64,000 nucleotides of DNA, taken from Adineta steineri (taxonomy: Eukaryota; Rotifera; Eurotatoria; Adinetida; Adinetidae). The stretch spans positions 283,324 to 347,323 of the forward strand of contig CAJNOI010000036.1 in NCBI GenBank assembly GCA_905250115.1. Reading direction: 5' to 3'. Shown in pieces: positions 28,401 through 37,341 of the stretch. The translations under genes and the position numbers were made by a program. The number at the start of each line of letters is the position of its first letter. Within the stretch, counting starts at the first letter, position 1. Under the pieces are notes generated by a model, which had not been told where the DNA came from, did no database searches, and worked only from the letters and a program-made list of their open reading frames with translations.

Positions 28401-31400
28401 ATTAACTAGTCATAAGTGTTTTATCTCGGTTCCTTTTTTTGAGTGGGCGAAATGAAAATTCCGATTGAGAACCACCTATCAGTGTGTGGGTGGGTGTGGG
28501 TGTAGATATAGGTGTGCCTCTGCCTTAAATCCACACCCACACCTACCCGCCGCTGGTTCCGATCCCTATTCCGTCGGACCCTACCGCCCATCCGCTAGAT
28601 AAAGCACTGGTCTTACATAGAATTTATGGGATTAAAAATCAATTTTTCTAACTTTAACAAATAATCTGATGTTTATCTCATTTATTCTTAGGTCTCTATC
28701 TTGTATCGAATGATTTTAAATTAATAAAATCTAATGATATTGTCATTATGGATGATAAAACCAAACTTGATTATATGACAAAATTAAATCAAGATAAATT
28801 TATGTTTAATCCTAATGAACGTGTACTTAAACTTGATCCTAATCCTCCATCTTCAAATTCGAAACCAAATAATACGGCAACAAATTTAAAAGATATTATT
28901 GATAAAATATTTGTTAGTCAACGTCCAGTATTATTTAGTCAGAAATATGAAGAATCATTTTCAATAACAATTCCAGAAGATGAAGAATCACATCGTCAAC
29001 GATTTTTATTTAATCTTGAAAGAAAATATAATCAATTATTATCATCACGTCATTTACATCGTTGTATGGCACGTGTTATTGCTAATCATGTTGCACGACA
29101 ACAAAATCCAAAGATAATATCTCTTGATGATGTTGAAAATTTAATTCGTCAACGTTTAACATTTGTTAAAGTCACATGTGTTGAATATCTTGAAACAAAT
29201 TTAATTTATAAAAAAACTCAACAAAAAATTGATACATCAGTTGATGAAAAAGCTGTTTATCTTGTTGTTGAAGGAGAAGAAAATGTTATTTTATATATTA
29301 GCATGAAACATACAGAACAACCATATTTTACATTATGTTTAGCACGTGCATTAAGTCCATGTTTAGGTTTATCAGAATTACAATTAGATAATTCTGTTAT
29401 GGCTGCTCTTTTAGCAACAACTATTGGACAAATGGCTAAATTATTAAATTTAGTTAATGTTGCAACAGAAGAAAATATTTTATCTATACTTAAATTACAA
29501 TATATACCATCACCAGGTAATGTTTATGGTGATGATATTGAACAATTACAACAATTTAATATTGAACAACATCAAATTTTACCAGGAGATTTATGTGTTT
29601 ATCGTGTGAATGATTTATATATATATTGTGAAGTTGAAAAAATTATTAAAGAATCATTAAATGACAATGATAATAATAATACGAAAGATGAATGGTCATA
29701 TAAAAAATCTGATTCATCATTATCATATGTATTTATATGTAAAATAAATGATGCTAATGAAACACAAAAAATCGATGCACCAAATTTTTATGTACTTGAA
29801 CATTGGTCAAGAATATTCGATGCTGTACATACGAAACCAGTTGACGAAAGAGAATCATTTAAATCATCATCAACAACTACTCAGGGTAAGAAAATTTAAG
29901 ACAAAAAAAACTAAATTAATGAAATCAGAGACCGAATGATTATTTTGTATATGAGTGAATGGCAACTACTTTGAGTATGATGTAGATTTGATAAGTAAGC
30001 GTCAATTGCTATTTTTACATGATTGGTTCGATGTGTACATTGATTACACATCATAGATCGGGAATGTAGATGACCTATTTTGTATGAAAGTACATTTATA
30101 ATATTTCTTCAATTTAATACGATGTAGAATCTAAACAAAAAAAAATCATTGTAGAGGAAAACGACATGACATATTAAATGAAAGATTATATAAGCAAGTA
30201 TGTCACGCTCCACAAAAAATGATAGATATGTTACCCTTCTCATGACTCTGTTAAACTCAGCGGTAGTACGGAAATATTAAAATGATAAATTTGCCATTCA
30301 CTCATATACCTATATGTATACATATTGCTCTAACATCTCTATCCTTTTGCTTGTCAAAGCTGCTTCTTACATGTGTGATCATCAAAAAATGTGATTCAAT
30401 TGATAAATTAACATGCTTTGCACAATATCCTATTTCTATCAATGAATAGAATAGTTTCACATACACACATTGTTGAAATGAACGCATTGTATATTCCCAT
30501 CATCTAAAATGAAAAATCTTTCTGATACTACATTCGGTCTCTTTCTATAACCTAAATTTAACTATTGAATCACTGTGCGTGTGTCGTCTATAGGCAAAAA
30601 TGGTGATAAAGATAAATTCAACGATGAAAAAACTTCTTCCTCTTCGAAACGTTCAGGAAAATCGAATAATACTGGTGATACTACAAATGATACGAATAAA
30701 TCTACGAATGGTTCAGATAATTTTAAACCTTACGGTCAAACATCAGCTGATAGTGATTCATCGGGTACTGCAACATCCGAATCTCAATCCGAATCCGAAT
30801 CAACTCAAGCCAACGAACAAGATATGATTGATAAAACTGAACTTGAATTAACTAAAACAGAAATCTATAATGCTGTTCGACAAGCATATCAATTAACTGG
30901 ACAAGATCGTAAAAAAACAGTTAAAAAATTATTATTAAAATGGCATCCAGATAAAAATCCCGGTCGTGAACGTTTTGCTGCTGAAGTATTTAAACATTTA
31001 CGTAAACAAATTGATCATTTCGAAAATGATCCATTAACATCATTTTTTAATACATTCAATAATTTTCATCATACACCATTTTCAACATCGGATCCAAGAT
31101 TTAGTTGGAATAAATATTCCAATACAACAAAAAGTGATCCGCATCAAAGTTCATCATCAACAGCAACAGGTGATGAACGTTTTGGTAGTTTTGATAATTT
31201 AAATAAAGATACAAATGATGATACAAAACGTAGTTATCAAGATATACCTAAAGATCCTACCGATACGACGAATGAAACAAATGGAAATACAAATAAAAGT
31301 CGTTTTAGTCCACATCGTTCATCATCATTTCGTACAGCTCGTGAAGAATGGCAATATCGTCGTCAACATGGTTTTCAACGACGTCATGGATTTTTTAGTC

Positions 31401-32393
31401 CAACAGAAGAAAATACAACCAATGGTACAAGTACGACAACGAATGGAACAAATACTCAAACATCATCATCAACTGGAGGAAGTAAGTTTATTACTTTTCA
31501 TTTATTTATTTTTGCATGTAGTCCACACACGCACAGAACGATAATTTTTATTTGTTTTTTTTTCTTTTCTTTCGTTCATATTAGTTTCTGATCCTATTTT
31601 TGGTGAGTGCTCTTTGCTTTGTTTTTTTTGGGTACATTTGTGGGACTATTCATTGTAGAATGCTTTTAATGATTTGATAATAATCATTGATAGAAATTTT
31701 AAATTAAAAATATATTTTACGATAACGCGTTTTTTTTTTCGTTTATTTTTATAGAAGAAAGTCCAAATGCACGTCGTAAACGTAATTATCAACAATCAGA
31801 AGCTGATCGATGGCTTAAACAAGCTCAACATGATTTAGAAAGTTCATATAGTGATATGCATTCATCTACTGGTCAAGTTGCATATGACTGGGCTTGCTAT
31901 AAATGTTATCGAGTAAGTTGATGCTAAATGAAAGAAAAAAGAATGAGTGATAGTATGCATAAAGTCAAAGGGTATGATAATAACAATCGAGAATTTGTAT
32001 ATATGAAAGAATAGAAGATATTATAATAATCAAATAAATCAATTTTCATTTTAGGCGGCTGAAAAAGCCTTAAAAGCTTATCATTATTATAAAGATACAG
32101 GCAAAAATATGACAGCTGATATTCCTGGTCTATTAATTGGTGTTGATAATGATGTACGTGAAATAGGTTATAAATTATACAAATGGATCGGTGATCCAAA
32201 TCGAATGCAATATCCAAATGCAGCACGATTTGCTAAAATTCCAGCTGAAGTATTCACTGTTTGTAAGTTTAATTTTATTCTTAAGAAATTTTCGAAAAAT
32301 AAACATCTTTTTCTTCTATTAGCACAAGCTGAACAAGCTATTGAATATACAAAAGAATTATTGAAGAAAATCGAAGATATTATGTATCCGTGA
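6876..32393 (+). CDS. sacs: Sacsin (SACS) orthologue, shared exons A-R
   Basis: Eighteen exons share consistent splice phases: 6876-7770, 8172-8641, 9887-10408, 18791-19738, 20181-20693, 21854-22615, 22664-23110, 23700-24365, 24963-25535, 26191-27143, 27203-27864, 27924-28390, 28692-29885, 30594-31481, 31585-31602, 31755-31912, 32055-32262 and 32323-32393 (TGA). They total about 3,470 residues; vertebrate sacsin is about 4,580. Most introns are phase 1. Family assignment rests on the order sacsin-repeat N-part, long sacsin body, J-like segment with HPD, and C-terminal HEPN. Sacsin is a giant Hsp70/Hsp90-type co-chaperone of cytoskeleton and mitochondrial quality control; that role is known from vertebrates, not from this sequence. 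The start is supplied by alternative first exons. No ubiquitin-like domain is seen. An AATAAA lies at 33006. Confidence 0.9.
8642..9886 (+). other. sacs: sacs intron B-C, no exon seen
   Basis: 1,245 bp of AT-rich sequence with no supported coding exon, repeat family or ATG/phase-1 first-exon candidate. Confidence 0.6.
10806..10914 (+). CDS. sacs candidate alternative first exon 4 (proline-rich)
   Basis: ATG at 10806, 109 nt open (36 codons plus one), donor G|GTAATA. It lies 400 bp downstream of shared exon C, so it can only join exon D (18791), which begins with AC; G+AC gives Asp in frame. The peptide MYRSNFYNRYGATPPPPPP.. has a run of prolines followed by Arg/Ser-rich sequence, suggesting an SH3/WW- or profilin-type ligand. 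CT-rich sequence lies at 10540-10575. Confidence 0.6.
12505..12664 (+). CDS. sacs candidate alternative first exon 5 (MGN.. start)
   Basis: ATG at 12505, 160 nt open (53 codons plus one), donor G|GTAATA, phase 1, compatible with exon D. The N-terminus MGNTTKCSSKPSSPSKS has Gly2 and a nearby Cys7. That resembles an acylated membrane anchor, although Lys at position 6 is not the best myristoylation context. The rest is Ser/Pro/Lys-rich and probably disordered. A TTC tract sits about 50 bp upstream. Confidence 0.6.
12951..12980. repeat. (CTTT)n microsatellite
   Basis: Five to six CTTT units in tandem. Confidence 0.8.
14105..14450 (+). CDS. sacs candidate alternative first exon 6 (115 codons)
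   Basis: ATG at 14105, 346 nt open, ending GAC-ATC-G|GTACGA, phase 1, compatible with exon D. It is one of the two longest candidates. The protein begins MASAAGNTNGPKKRHTFLSH, with two further basic clusters (WLKKRLKRPV near residue 78). It looks mostly disordered, with possible nuclear-localisation signals. A (TTC)n/CT tract at 14050-14090 directly precedes the ATG. The long open frame in AT-rich DNA argues for real coding. Confidence 0.65.
15245..15398 (+). CDS. sacs candidate alternative first exon 7
   Basis: ATG at 15245, 154 nt open (51 codons plus one), donor G|GTATGT, phase 1, compatible with exon D. The peptide starts MSKRIFSRTQHWNISSSTNN. It is basic with aromatic residues and has no domain I recognise. 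A CT-rich tract lies further upstream (14770-14825), weaker support than for the neighbouring candidates. Confidence 0.5.
16259..16265 (+). promoter_or_regulatory. TATA-box-like element before sacs first exon 8
   Basis: TATAAAA 38 bp before the ATG at 16303, with a second TATAAAT at 16274. A long (CT)n tract (16073-16097) lies upstream. Placement is plausible if transcription starts just before the ATG with a very short leader. Confidence 0.3.
16303..16669 (+). CDS. sacs candidate alternative first exon 8 (122 codons)
   Basis: ATG at 16303, 367 nt open, donor G|GTGCGT, phase 1, compatible with exon D 2.1 kb downstream. It encodes a low-complexity N-terminus starting MDSRYHFSATMPNRYEQL, rich in Asn, Pro, His and Thr with Thr-Pro repeats near its end. 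This looks like a disordered region with possible proline-directed phosphorylation sites. The longest of the first-exon candidates. Confidence 0.65.
18791..25535 (+). CDS. sacs: sacs exons D-I: central sacsin body
   Basis: Exons D (18791-19738), E (20181-20693), F (21854-22615), G (22664-23110), H (23700-24365) and I (24963-25535), all flanked by phase-1 introns, encode about 1,300 residues. Landmarks of sacsin repeats include EWLENLWKYINEKL, LYLQPLSRPLG, CSCQQMFDPAS and GMKCDDNLVTWPELVER. The Gln-run near 19640-19680 is species-specific. Because every boundary is phase 1, whole exons can be skipped without frame loss. Confidence 0.85.
19739..20180 (+). other. sacs: sacs intron D-E
   Basis: 442 bp, AT-rich, nothing else supported. 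Confidence 0.6.
20999..21268. mobile_element. hAT-like MITE (outer)
   Basis: 270 bp with terminal inverted repeats CAGTGGCGGATTTAG and (reverse complement of the right end) CAGTGGCGGATCTAG. It is flanked by 8-bp direct repeats CGTTAGAT (20991-20998) and CGTTCGAT (21269-21276), a 7/8 match. CAGTG ends plus 8-bp target duplications are typical of hAT non-autonomous elements. No transposase is present. Confidence 0.85.
21051..21205. mobile_element. Second hAT-like MITE nested in the outer one
   Basis: 155 bp, GC-rich, with ends TAGTGGCGGCG and (reverse complement of the right end) TAGCGGCGGTG. It is flanked by perfect 8-bp direct repeats GGTTCAGA (21043-21050 and 21206-21213). The perfect duplication, against the mismatched outer one, fits a younger insertion. 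Confidence 0.85.
23111..23699 (+). other. sacs: sacs intron G-H with a MITE relic
   Basis: 589 bp. Positions 23580-23630 resemble the left end of the outer hAT-like MITE (AGTGG..GGG..CTCCCTTCAAA). Otherwise AT-rich. Confidence 0.5.
23580..23630. mobile_element. Relic of the hAT-like MITE family
   Basis: A short GC-rich patch aligns by eye with 21000-21042 (shared TTCCCTCCCTTCAAA-type segment). No terminal repeat partner or target duplication was found. Confidence 0.45.
24366..24962 (+). other. sacs: sacs intron H-I
   Basis: 597 bp, AT-rich, nothing supported. Confidence 0.6.
26038..26104 (+). CDS. sacs candidate alternative first exon 9 (third tier)
   Basis: ATG at 26038, 67 nt open (22 codons plus one), donor T|GTAAAT. 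Exon J (26191) begins with TG, so T+TG gives Leu in frame; exon I also ends in phase 1 with T. The peptide starts MSTTPLKRSNHTIVFKFPST. A (CT)n tract at 25895-25920 lies about 120 bp upstream. This would start a product of roughly 1,560 residues with the C-terminal sacsin body, J-like and HEPN domains only. Confidence 0.55.
26191..29885 (+). CDS. sacs: sacs exons J-M: C-terminal sacsin body
   Basis: Exons J (26191-27143, phase 0 end), K (27203-27864, phase 2 end), L (27924-28390) and M (28692-29885) encode about 1,090 residues. ICPIHELYDPNIKNIRSILG followed by FLKECGLR is the sacsin segment where the last repeat ends. Exon M carries the region preceding the J domain (RHLHRCMARVIANHV, LGLSELQLDNSVMAALLA). 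An ATG at 26172 in front of J lies inside the intron and is not needed. Confidence 0.85.
27874..27896. repeat. (TAA)n microsatellite in sacs intron K-L
   Basis: Seven TAA-type units in a 59-bp intron. Confidence 0.8.
28413..28609. mobile_element. Foldback/MITE-like insertion in sacs intron L-M
   Basis: About 197 bp, GC-richer than its surroundings. The ends form an inverted repeat (AAGTGTTTTATCT at left, reverse complement of AGATAAAGCACTG at right). The arms converge on a G-rich/C-rich hairpin (28482-28503 with 28531-28548). Without it the intron would be about 100 bp. The target duplication is unclear. Confidence 0.5.
28482..28548. repeat. TGTGGG-type G-rich hairpin 1
   Basis: Left arm of TGTGGG/TGGG units pairs with a right arm CCACACCCACACCTACCC across about a 27-bp spacer. 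Confidence 0.75.
29886..30593 (+). other. sacs: sacs intron M-N
   Basis: 708 bp, AT-rich, no exon or repeat family recognised. Confidence 0.6.
30594..32393 (+). CDS. sacs: sacs exons N-R: J-like domain and HEPN domain
   Basis: Exon N (30594-31481) starts with a Ser/Asn/Gly-rich linker. A DnaJ-like segment follows, with an intact HPD in LKWHPDKNPGRERFAAEVF, as in sacsin's J domain (Hsp70 stimulation). A Thr/Ser/Asn-rich linker comes next. Exon O is an 18-bp microexon (31585-31602). Exons P (31755-31912), Q (32055-32262) and R (32323-32393) encode the HEPN domain (EADRWLKQAQHDLESSYSD.., ending EQAIEYTKELLKKIEDIMYP), a nucleotide-binding dimerisation module in sacsin. The stop is TGA at 32391-32393. 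Confidence 0.9.
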
Positions 32394-33163
32394 ATATTGC
32401 TCGATCTTCCGTTTGTTTTTCTTCCTCATCTCTAGTCAAAACATACTTTTTTTTCTCTTTTCCTTTTTTTTACAGTATATGCTTGCATTCATTTTGTTGT
32501 GACGTGTTTTTTTTTCTCTTCATCTTCTTCTTCTTCAGTTTCTTCTGCTTCTTCTTTTCATTTTTTTTTGTTTGCTATTCAACACACAAATTACAAAGAG
32601 ATGGTTTAATCATCTCTGTCTATCTATCTATCTATCTATCTCATATCTCAATTTGAGCCTTTTTGTTCTCTTCATTATTTGTTATACATTATTTTTTTTT
32701 ATGCATATATATATATATCTAAGCTTAGAATTAGCAACATGTTTGTGTGTGTTTTACAAACAAGAAAAATTCTAAAAGAGATGAGGGGGAAATAATGTAC
32801 AGAAGTTTTATGCTTTGTTCGTTTTTTTTTCTTGTCATTCTATTACTTTATTATTACTTTCTAGTTAACGTTTACTAGTGATATAAAAACGATTTCATCA
32901 ATTCTGGAGATGAGCTGAGAGAGGATTGATTTTTTTTTCTTCTTCTTTTTTTTCTCATTTTTTTTTGTTCGCAAATGTGTTCGTGGTGATGAAGATAAAG
33001 TTGGAAATAAAAGATAGGAAATCATTAAAATATGATTTAAATCTAAAGATTTTAGTTACGTATACAAGATAATGAATATTTGCTCTTGATAGATATCTAT
33101 CTAAGATTCATTTGTAAGTTATTTAGTAAAGTAAAGTAAAAAAAAGAAAAAAAAACGAGAGAT
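32394..33163. other. sacs 3' UTR and intergenic region
   Basis: T-rich sequence with a (TATC)n microsatellite at 32617-32642. A candidate poly(A) signal AATAAA lies at 33006-33011 (about 610 bp after the stop). No ORF with coding character. Confidence 0.5.
32617..32642. repeat. (TATC)n microsatellite
   Basis: Six TCTA/TATC units. Confidence 0.85.
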
Positions 33164-33856
33164 ATGGTATCAACTAACAATCCTTGGCATTTACTTCGTG
33201 AACAATTAATGCAAATAGAAGATATTATGGGTCCATCAGCACCCTATGAAAAATCTATGAGAAATATTCTCAATGATAATCAATGGATTGAATTCGATAT
33301 TGATATATTAATATCTGAAAAGGTTAATAATAAATCAGGTTCAATTATTTCGGTTAATAAATTTAATCAATCAATTGTAATAACAAATATTTTAAATAAT
33401 GATGAATCACTTCATCTATTTGATATTATTCTTTCATTCAATGAAATGAATTTTAATGATATGCCAAAAGATACAGCACAATGTATTATTAATGCACATC
33501 AAGGTAAAATTGTTAAACTACGTATTCGTCGTTTACTACCATTGATGATTGAAAAAATTGAATTGAATTTATATAAAAATAATCGAAGAAATTCACATGA
33601 ACTTGGTTTTACAATTGATGGTGGACTTGGAAAAAATAAAGAACATGATTCAGGTTTATTTATTATTGGTATCAAACCAAGAGGTCGTGCAGCAACGAAT
33701 GGTTGTTTACGAATTGGTGATCGTTTATTACAAATAAGCAATACATATATTACTATTAATTTACAATGTATTCATTTAGATGATGCATTAAAATTAATTA
33801 AACGTATGAGAAAAGAATCAACATCAATTACACTTGTAATTGCTCATCCAACATAA
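33164..33856 (+). CDS. Two-PDZ-domain protein, intronless (copy 1)
   Basis: 230 residues. A short N-terminal region (MVSTNNPWHLLREQLMQIED) is followed by PDZ1 at about 41-122, divergent but with DESLHLFDIILSFNEMNF and KLRIRRL. PDZ2 lies at about 130-229, with the carboxylate-binding loop LGFTIDGG, GLFIIGIKPRGRAA and CLRIGDRLLQISN. PDZ domains bind C-terminal peptides, and tandem PDZs usually act as scaffolds (DLG-like). No membrane or enzymatic domain is seen. The ATG at 33164 follows an A-rich leader. AATAAA at 33914 lies 58 bp after the stop. The next gene is a diverged tandem paralogue. Confidence 0.8.
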   Translation: MVSTNNPWHLLREQLMQIEDIMGPSAPYEKSMRNILNDNQWIEFDIDILISEKVNNKSGSIISVNKFNQSIVITNILNNDESLHLFDIILSFNEMNFNDMPKDTAQCIINAHQGKIVKLRIRRLLPLMIEKIELNLYKNNRRNSHELGFTIDGGLGKNKEHDSGLFIIGIKPRGRAATNGCLRIGDRLLQISNTYITINLQCIHLDDALKLIKRMRKESTSITLVIAHPT

Positions 33857-34165
33857 GCATTAAAAATTTTAACGAAAAGAAAAATTCTTGATTTTGTTTT
33901 GTTCATCTTGATTAATAAATAGAATTGTTAGATTATAGAAAAAGTTATTACTAATGAAAAATAACGATCACGTGTAAGAAGAAAAAAAAAGAAGAACGAA
34001 AGAATCTGTATATGATTTATAGCTATATAAAGTTATTTGTTGATGAATCATCATCGTTTAGATAAATCCGATAAGCTTCAAATAAATATTTATTAATATA
34101 CAAAATTCTTTCTTTTCTCTCTTTCATGTTGAATCTTTTCTTATATTAATATATAATCGAACGAT

Positions 34166-34915
34166 ATGAAACAACAGATAGGGACTTATTTTCATATTCT
34201 TGATCGTAATAATCTTTCGGATGGTACACATATATTACATATTAAAGAATTACCACCACCTTATTCATCATTAGAAACACAACAATCGATTGTCGATGAT
34301 TGGAAAGAGAAATTTATTGAAATTCAACCATTATATGGTCATTTAAATAAATATGGTTTTGTTATTAGTGGTGGTAGTGATACTGAAAATGGTTCAGCAA
34401 TTGTTATAACACATATTGATTATTGTTCGGATTTATCATTAGATAATGGACGAACTCATCTTCAACTTTTTGATCGTATACTTTCAATTAATAATACTGA
34501 TTTAACTCGAGTAACTCATGATGATGCTGTTCAAACATTTTCTTTATTTCAAGGTCAACCTATTGTATTACATATTCGTCGTTTAAATCCTGTAAATATC
34601 GAACATATTGATATAATATTACCATTTGATATTTCAAATCAATCTCTTGGCATTACAATTACAGGAGGAATTGATAATAATATTGAAGATCCTGGTTTAT
34701 TTATTACTCAAATTGATCCTAATGGTTTATTAGCATCGATAACAAAGAATAAACAACTTCAAATTGGTGATCGTCTTTTAGAAATTAAAACGAATTATAC
34801 AAGCGCTAATTTACAATGGGTAACACATTCAATGGGTGTGCAATTAATTCGACGTATATGTCAAGATAATAAACGTGTTACACTTGTTGTAGCTCATCGA
34901 ACTACGAATTTTTAA
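34166..34915 (+). CDS. Two-PDZ-domain protein, intronless (copy 2)
   Basis: 249 residues in one open frame, 309 bp after copy 1 on the same strand. The N-terminal 50 residues include a Pro-rich PPPY-type motif (KELPPPYSS) that could bind WW domains. PDZ1 at about 50-137 has the loop YGFVISGGSD and LQLFDRILSINN. PDZ2 at about 145-246 has LGITITGGID, GLFITQIDPNGLLA and LQIGDRLLEI. The ending TLVVAHRTTNF parallels TLVIAHPT of copy 1, supporting tandem duplication. PDZ1 keeps a better binding loop than that of copy 1. Confidence 0.8.
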   Translation: MKQQIGTYFHILDRNNLSDGTHILHIKELPPPYSSLETQQSIVDDWKEKFIEIQPLYGHLNKYGFVISGGSDTENGSAIVITHIDYCSDLSLDNGRTHLQLFDRILSINNTDLTRVTHDDAVQTFSLFQGQPIVLHIRRLNPVNIEHIDIILPFDISNQSLGITITGGIDNNIEDPGLFITQIDPNGLLASITKNKQLQIGDRLLEIKTNYTSANLQWVTHSMGVQLIRRICQDNKRVTLVVAHRTTNF

Positions 34916-35628
34916 AACATTTACTTTTTTTGTTATATATGTATTTCAATAATTATATCTAAGAAGACTACAGAGTCAGCTTTTTCATTGTGAACATGTA
35001 TGTCTTTTAAATATATGATTATAAACCACAATGATTTCCATAGCATAATTTCAAGATATTTATGTCTTTATATTTCAAAGAAAAAAGAGAAAATATCATA
35101 AATGACAAACCTCAAAGGGTGAAAACACGATAGTCGATATTCTGATCCATTTGACTGAATCAATCCTGTTTGAATTGAAGAAACTAATATTATTGGGAGA
35201 TTATATTAACCCTGCACAACGCATATCTAGAAGTGTAAAAATGGAGTCATAAGTGCTCTGGGGTTCGTTAGGATCCCAAGTGGTAGCATGAGGGTTAAAA
35301 TTCAAGTGGCACATTCATTCGTTCATTTAATGAAGATCATTCGATGGATGCACATCGATTTCTAGAGCATTATGAATTAAGTTCTAAGTCAATTATGAGT
35401 AACTATTTGTTAATAATGGATTTCAATTAACTCTAAAATGACATAATATTATAAGAAACTTTAGGAAAAATATTGTTTTTGAGAATTTCGTTTAATAGCG
35501 CAATGGTTGTTAACCAGTTCGATATATTATTTTGTTTTATTTTATTTCAATAATATCCACGACAAAACAAAAAATCAAGTACAAAAGATTATGTATTTTT
35601 TTTGTTTAACAAATTTTTAATAAATGTT
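34916..35628. other. Intergenic, with a short TTAA element
   Basis: AT-rich. The only recognisable item is the piggyBac-like mini element at 35210-35294. Confidence 0.6.
35210..35294. mobile_element. Tiny piggyBac-like TTAA element
   Basis: 85 bp starting CCCTGCAC and ending GCATGAGGG, flanked on both sides by TTAA (35206-35209 and 35295-35298). TTAA duplication with CCCT..AGGG ends is the piggyBac signature. It is too short to encode anything. Confidence 0.6.
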
Positions 35629-36249
35629 TCATGTTGAAGATGATTTACATAAATCGTAAAAAATCGATGCTTCCATTTTTTTGAGAAAAAAATCAGGTTG
35701 ATTTTCAGCGTAACGCATAAGGAAGAACAGAGGAACTTTGACTATGATTGCCTGGATCTGAAATGATTTATATTCGCCGAAAGGGTTATCGTCGAATTCC
35801 ACACAATAATTAGCAAAAATGTAAAGAAGAAAATATGGAATTGTTGAAGCCTCGATTAACCACTTGTGAAAATTCGTTGATGTTATATATTCATCGTTAT
35901 TCATCAATTCGAACCATTTATAAAAAAAAGCAAATAAGGTATAAACGAATGTTAATATTATTTCTTCGTTCAATAAAATAATTCCAAGTGCATCTCTTTC
36001 CTCTTGTTCATATAATCGCAATTGAATAGTTTCACCGATAAGACGATAATAATTGCAAAAACGGGGAGACAACAAAAGCAACATTAAACAAATAAATAAT
36101 AAACAAGAATAGATGCAGAAGAAAATAAATTCAACGAACAATACAACTACTAAATGAATAATATATGAGTAATGTTGTATGTAAATAATACATGAAAGTT
36201 GTTGATCTTCGATTGACGATAATAGAAAGGTTTTGTTTGTTAACAGCAT
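35629..36249 (-). CDS. Predicted multi-pass membrane protein, family unknown
   Basis: 206 residues in one frame. A very hydrophobic region at about 28-60 is long enough for two membrane passes. Further segments lie near 94-118 (IILTFVYTLFAFFYKWF) and 134-152 (TIPYFLLYIFANYC). The rest has charged, ordinary-looking loops (RLYEQEERDALG). No known motif is seen. Its length and internal composition look coding rather than random, but missing 5' or 3' exons cannot be excluded. A second small membrane ORF lies 490 bp upstream on the same strand. Confidence 0.5.
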   Translation of the reverse strand: MLLTNKTFLLSSIEDQQLSCIIYIQHYSYIIHLVVVLFVEFIFFCIYSCLLFICLMLLLLSPRFCNYYRLIGETIQLRLYEQEERDALGIILLNEEIILTFVYTLFAFFYKWFELMNNDEYITSTNFHKWLIEASTIPYFLLYIFANYCVEFDDNPFGEYKSFQIQAIIVKVPLFFLMRYAENQPDFFLKKMEASIFYDLCKSSST

Positions 36250-36738
36250 TGATCAAATTTATTAACAGAATAATTCGATTTATATAAGGTATAGAAGATG
36301 CGCAATCCCTTCTTTTTTAATCTTCAATGTCGTCTGACAGAATATATCGTTTTATATATGATAAACATGTTTATCGTCCGTCAGTTATGTTCAATGTTGT
36401 TTTCTCTCCGTCTATCAGATAATAGCCTGGAAGCAGTCATCATATAGGAAATAATAAGTCAATATATTCGTTCAATAGTTTTGATAATACAACAGAACGA
36501 AGATGTCTCTAAAAATGATATCAGTTTGTTTTTCCTTCACTTCTCAAAAACGTTGTTGGATCTTTTTCTACTTCTTATTTCAATGAAAACTCATCGAAAG
36601 TCACCTTCTCTACTAACATATGTATTAGACTTAATCAAGATTAAATTATATACTTATTAGAATATCTTCAAATAAATTTATTTCAATGAAAATATCAAGT
36701 GTACAAATTCTCGAATTAGGTACTAAAATAAGAATAGA

Positions 36739-36897
36739 TCAAATTTGACTCGGTAAAAGTCCTTCATAAGCTTTATATGTTGCAATAGCGAGTCCAGTAA
36801 ATATCAAAAACGTACTAATGTATTGTAATATTATAAGATATCCACAATAATAAAGAAGTTGACAAATTTCTATATCATCACTTAATCGATTAAACAT
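36739..36897 (-). CDS. Small single-pass membrane protein ORF (52 aa)
   Basis: ATG at 36895-36897 (minus strand), stop TGA at 36739-36741. The peptide begins MFNRLSDDIEICQLLYYCGY and has one hydrophobic helix at about 20-40, then KAYEGLLPSQI. The frame is short, so this may be a small protein, an exon, or chance. Its resemblance in style to the neighbouring membrane ORF (RLxxxxE/I..hydrophobic) hints at a related fragment. Confidence 0.35.
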   Translation of the reverse strand: MFNRLSDDIEICQLLYYCGYLIILQYISTFLIFTGLAIATYKAYEGLLPSQI

Positions 36898-36918
36898 TTA
36901 TAATTGTATACCCATGTT

Positions 36919-37084
36919 AACCATTCCGGCTGTCGGAAACGGCCTGAAACGACTACAAAACCGGCGTTTTACTGTCTTATTTTTAGTCCTATTTCACCGT
37001 AATCCGTCAACCCGGAATACGGGCCGTTTTCCGCCGTGTTTTACCGGTTAAGGCCGTTTACGGCGCTGTTGTCTTTGCCCTGGG
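36919..37084. mobile_element. GC-rich repeat island, probable transposon relic
   Basis: A block with many CCGG/CGGC/GGCC words inside very AT-rich DNA. Inverted copies of AAACGGCC (36937-36944) and GGCCGTTT (37052-37059) point to a decayed inverted-repeat element. No ORF. Confidence 0.4.
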
Positions 37085-37341
37085 AAATAAATAAAAAACA
37101 TCCATCTGATCCTAGTATTAAAGAAATGTGAACGATTTAAAAGTTGATTGTATAATTCCTACAAATAAAAATATATTCAATTGCCTGCTATCTTGCATAA
37201 AAAATTTTCTACATACCATCATGAAGAAAATTATGGATAAAATGACTACATATGTATAATTCTCGTCATTTTATCGTTTGTTCGATTTGAAAAAAAGAGA
37301 GGCGACAAAAGAACGTTGTTTTGTTGACATCGAGAAAAGAA
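37085..37341. other. Intergenic, nothing recognised
   Basis: AT-rich sequence between the GC island and G-rich hairpin 2. Confidence 0.5.
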
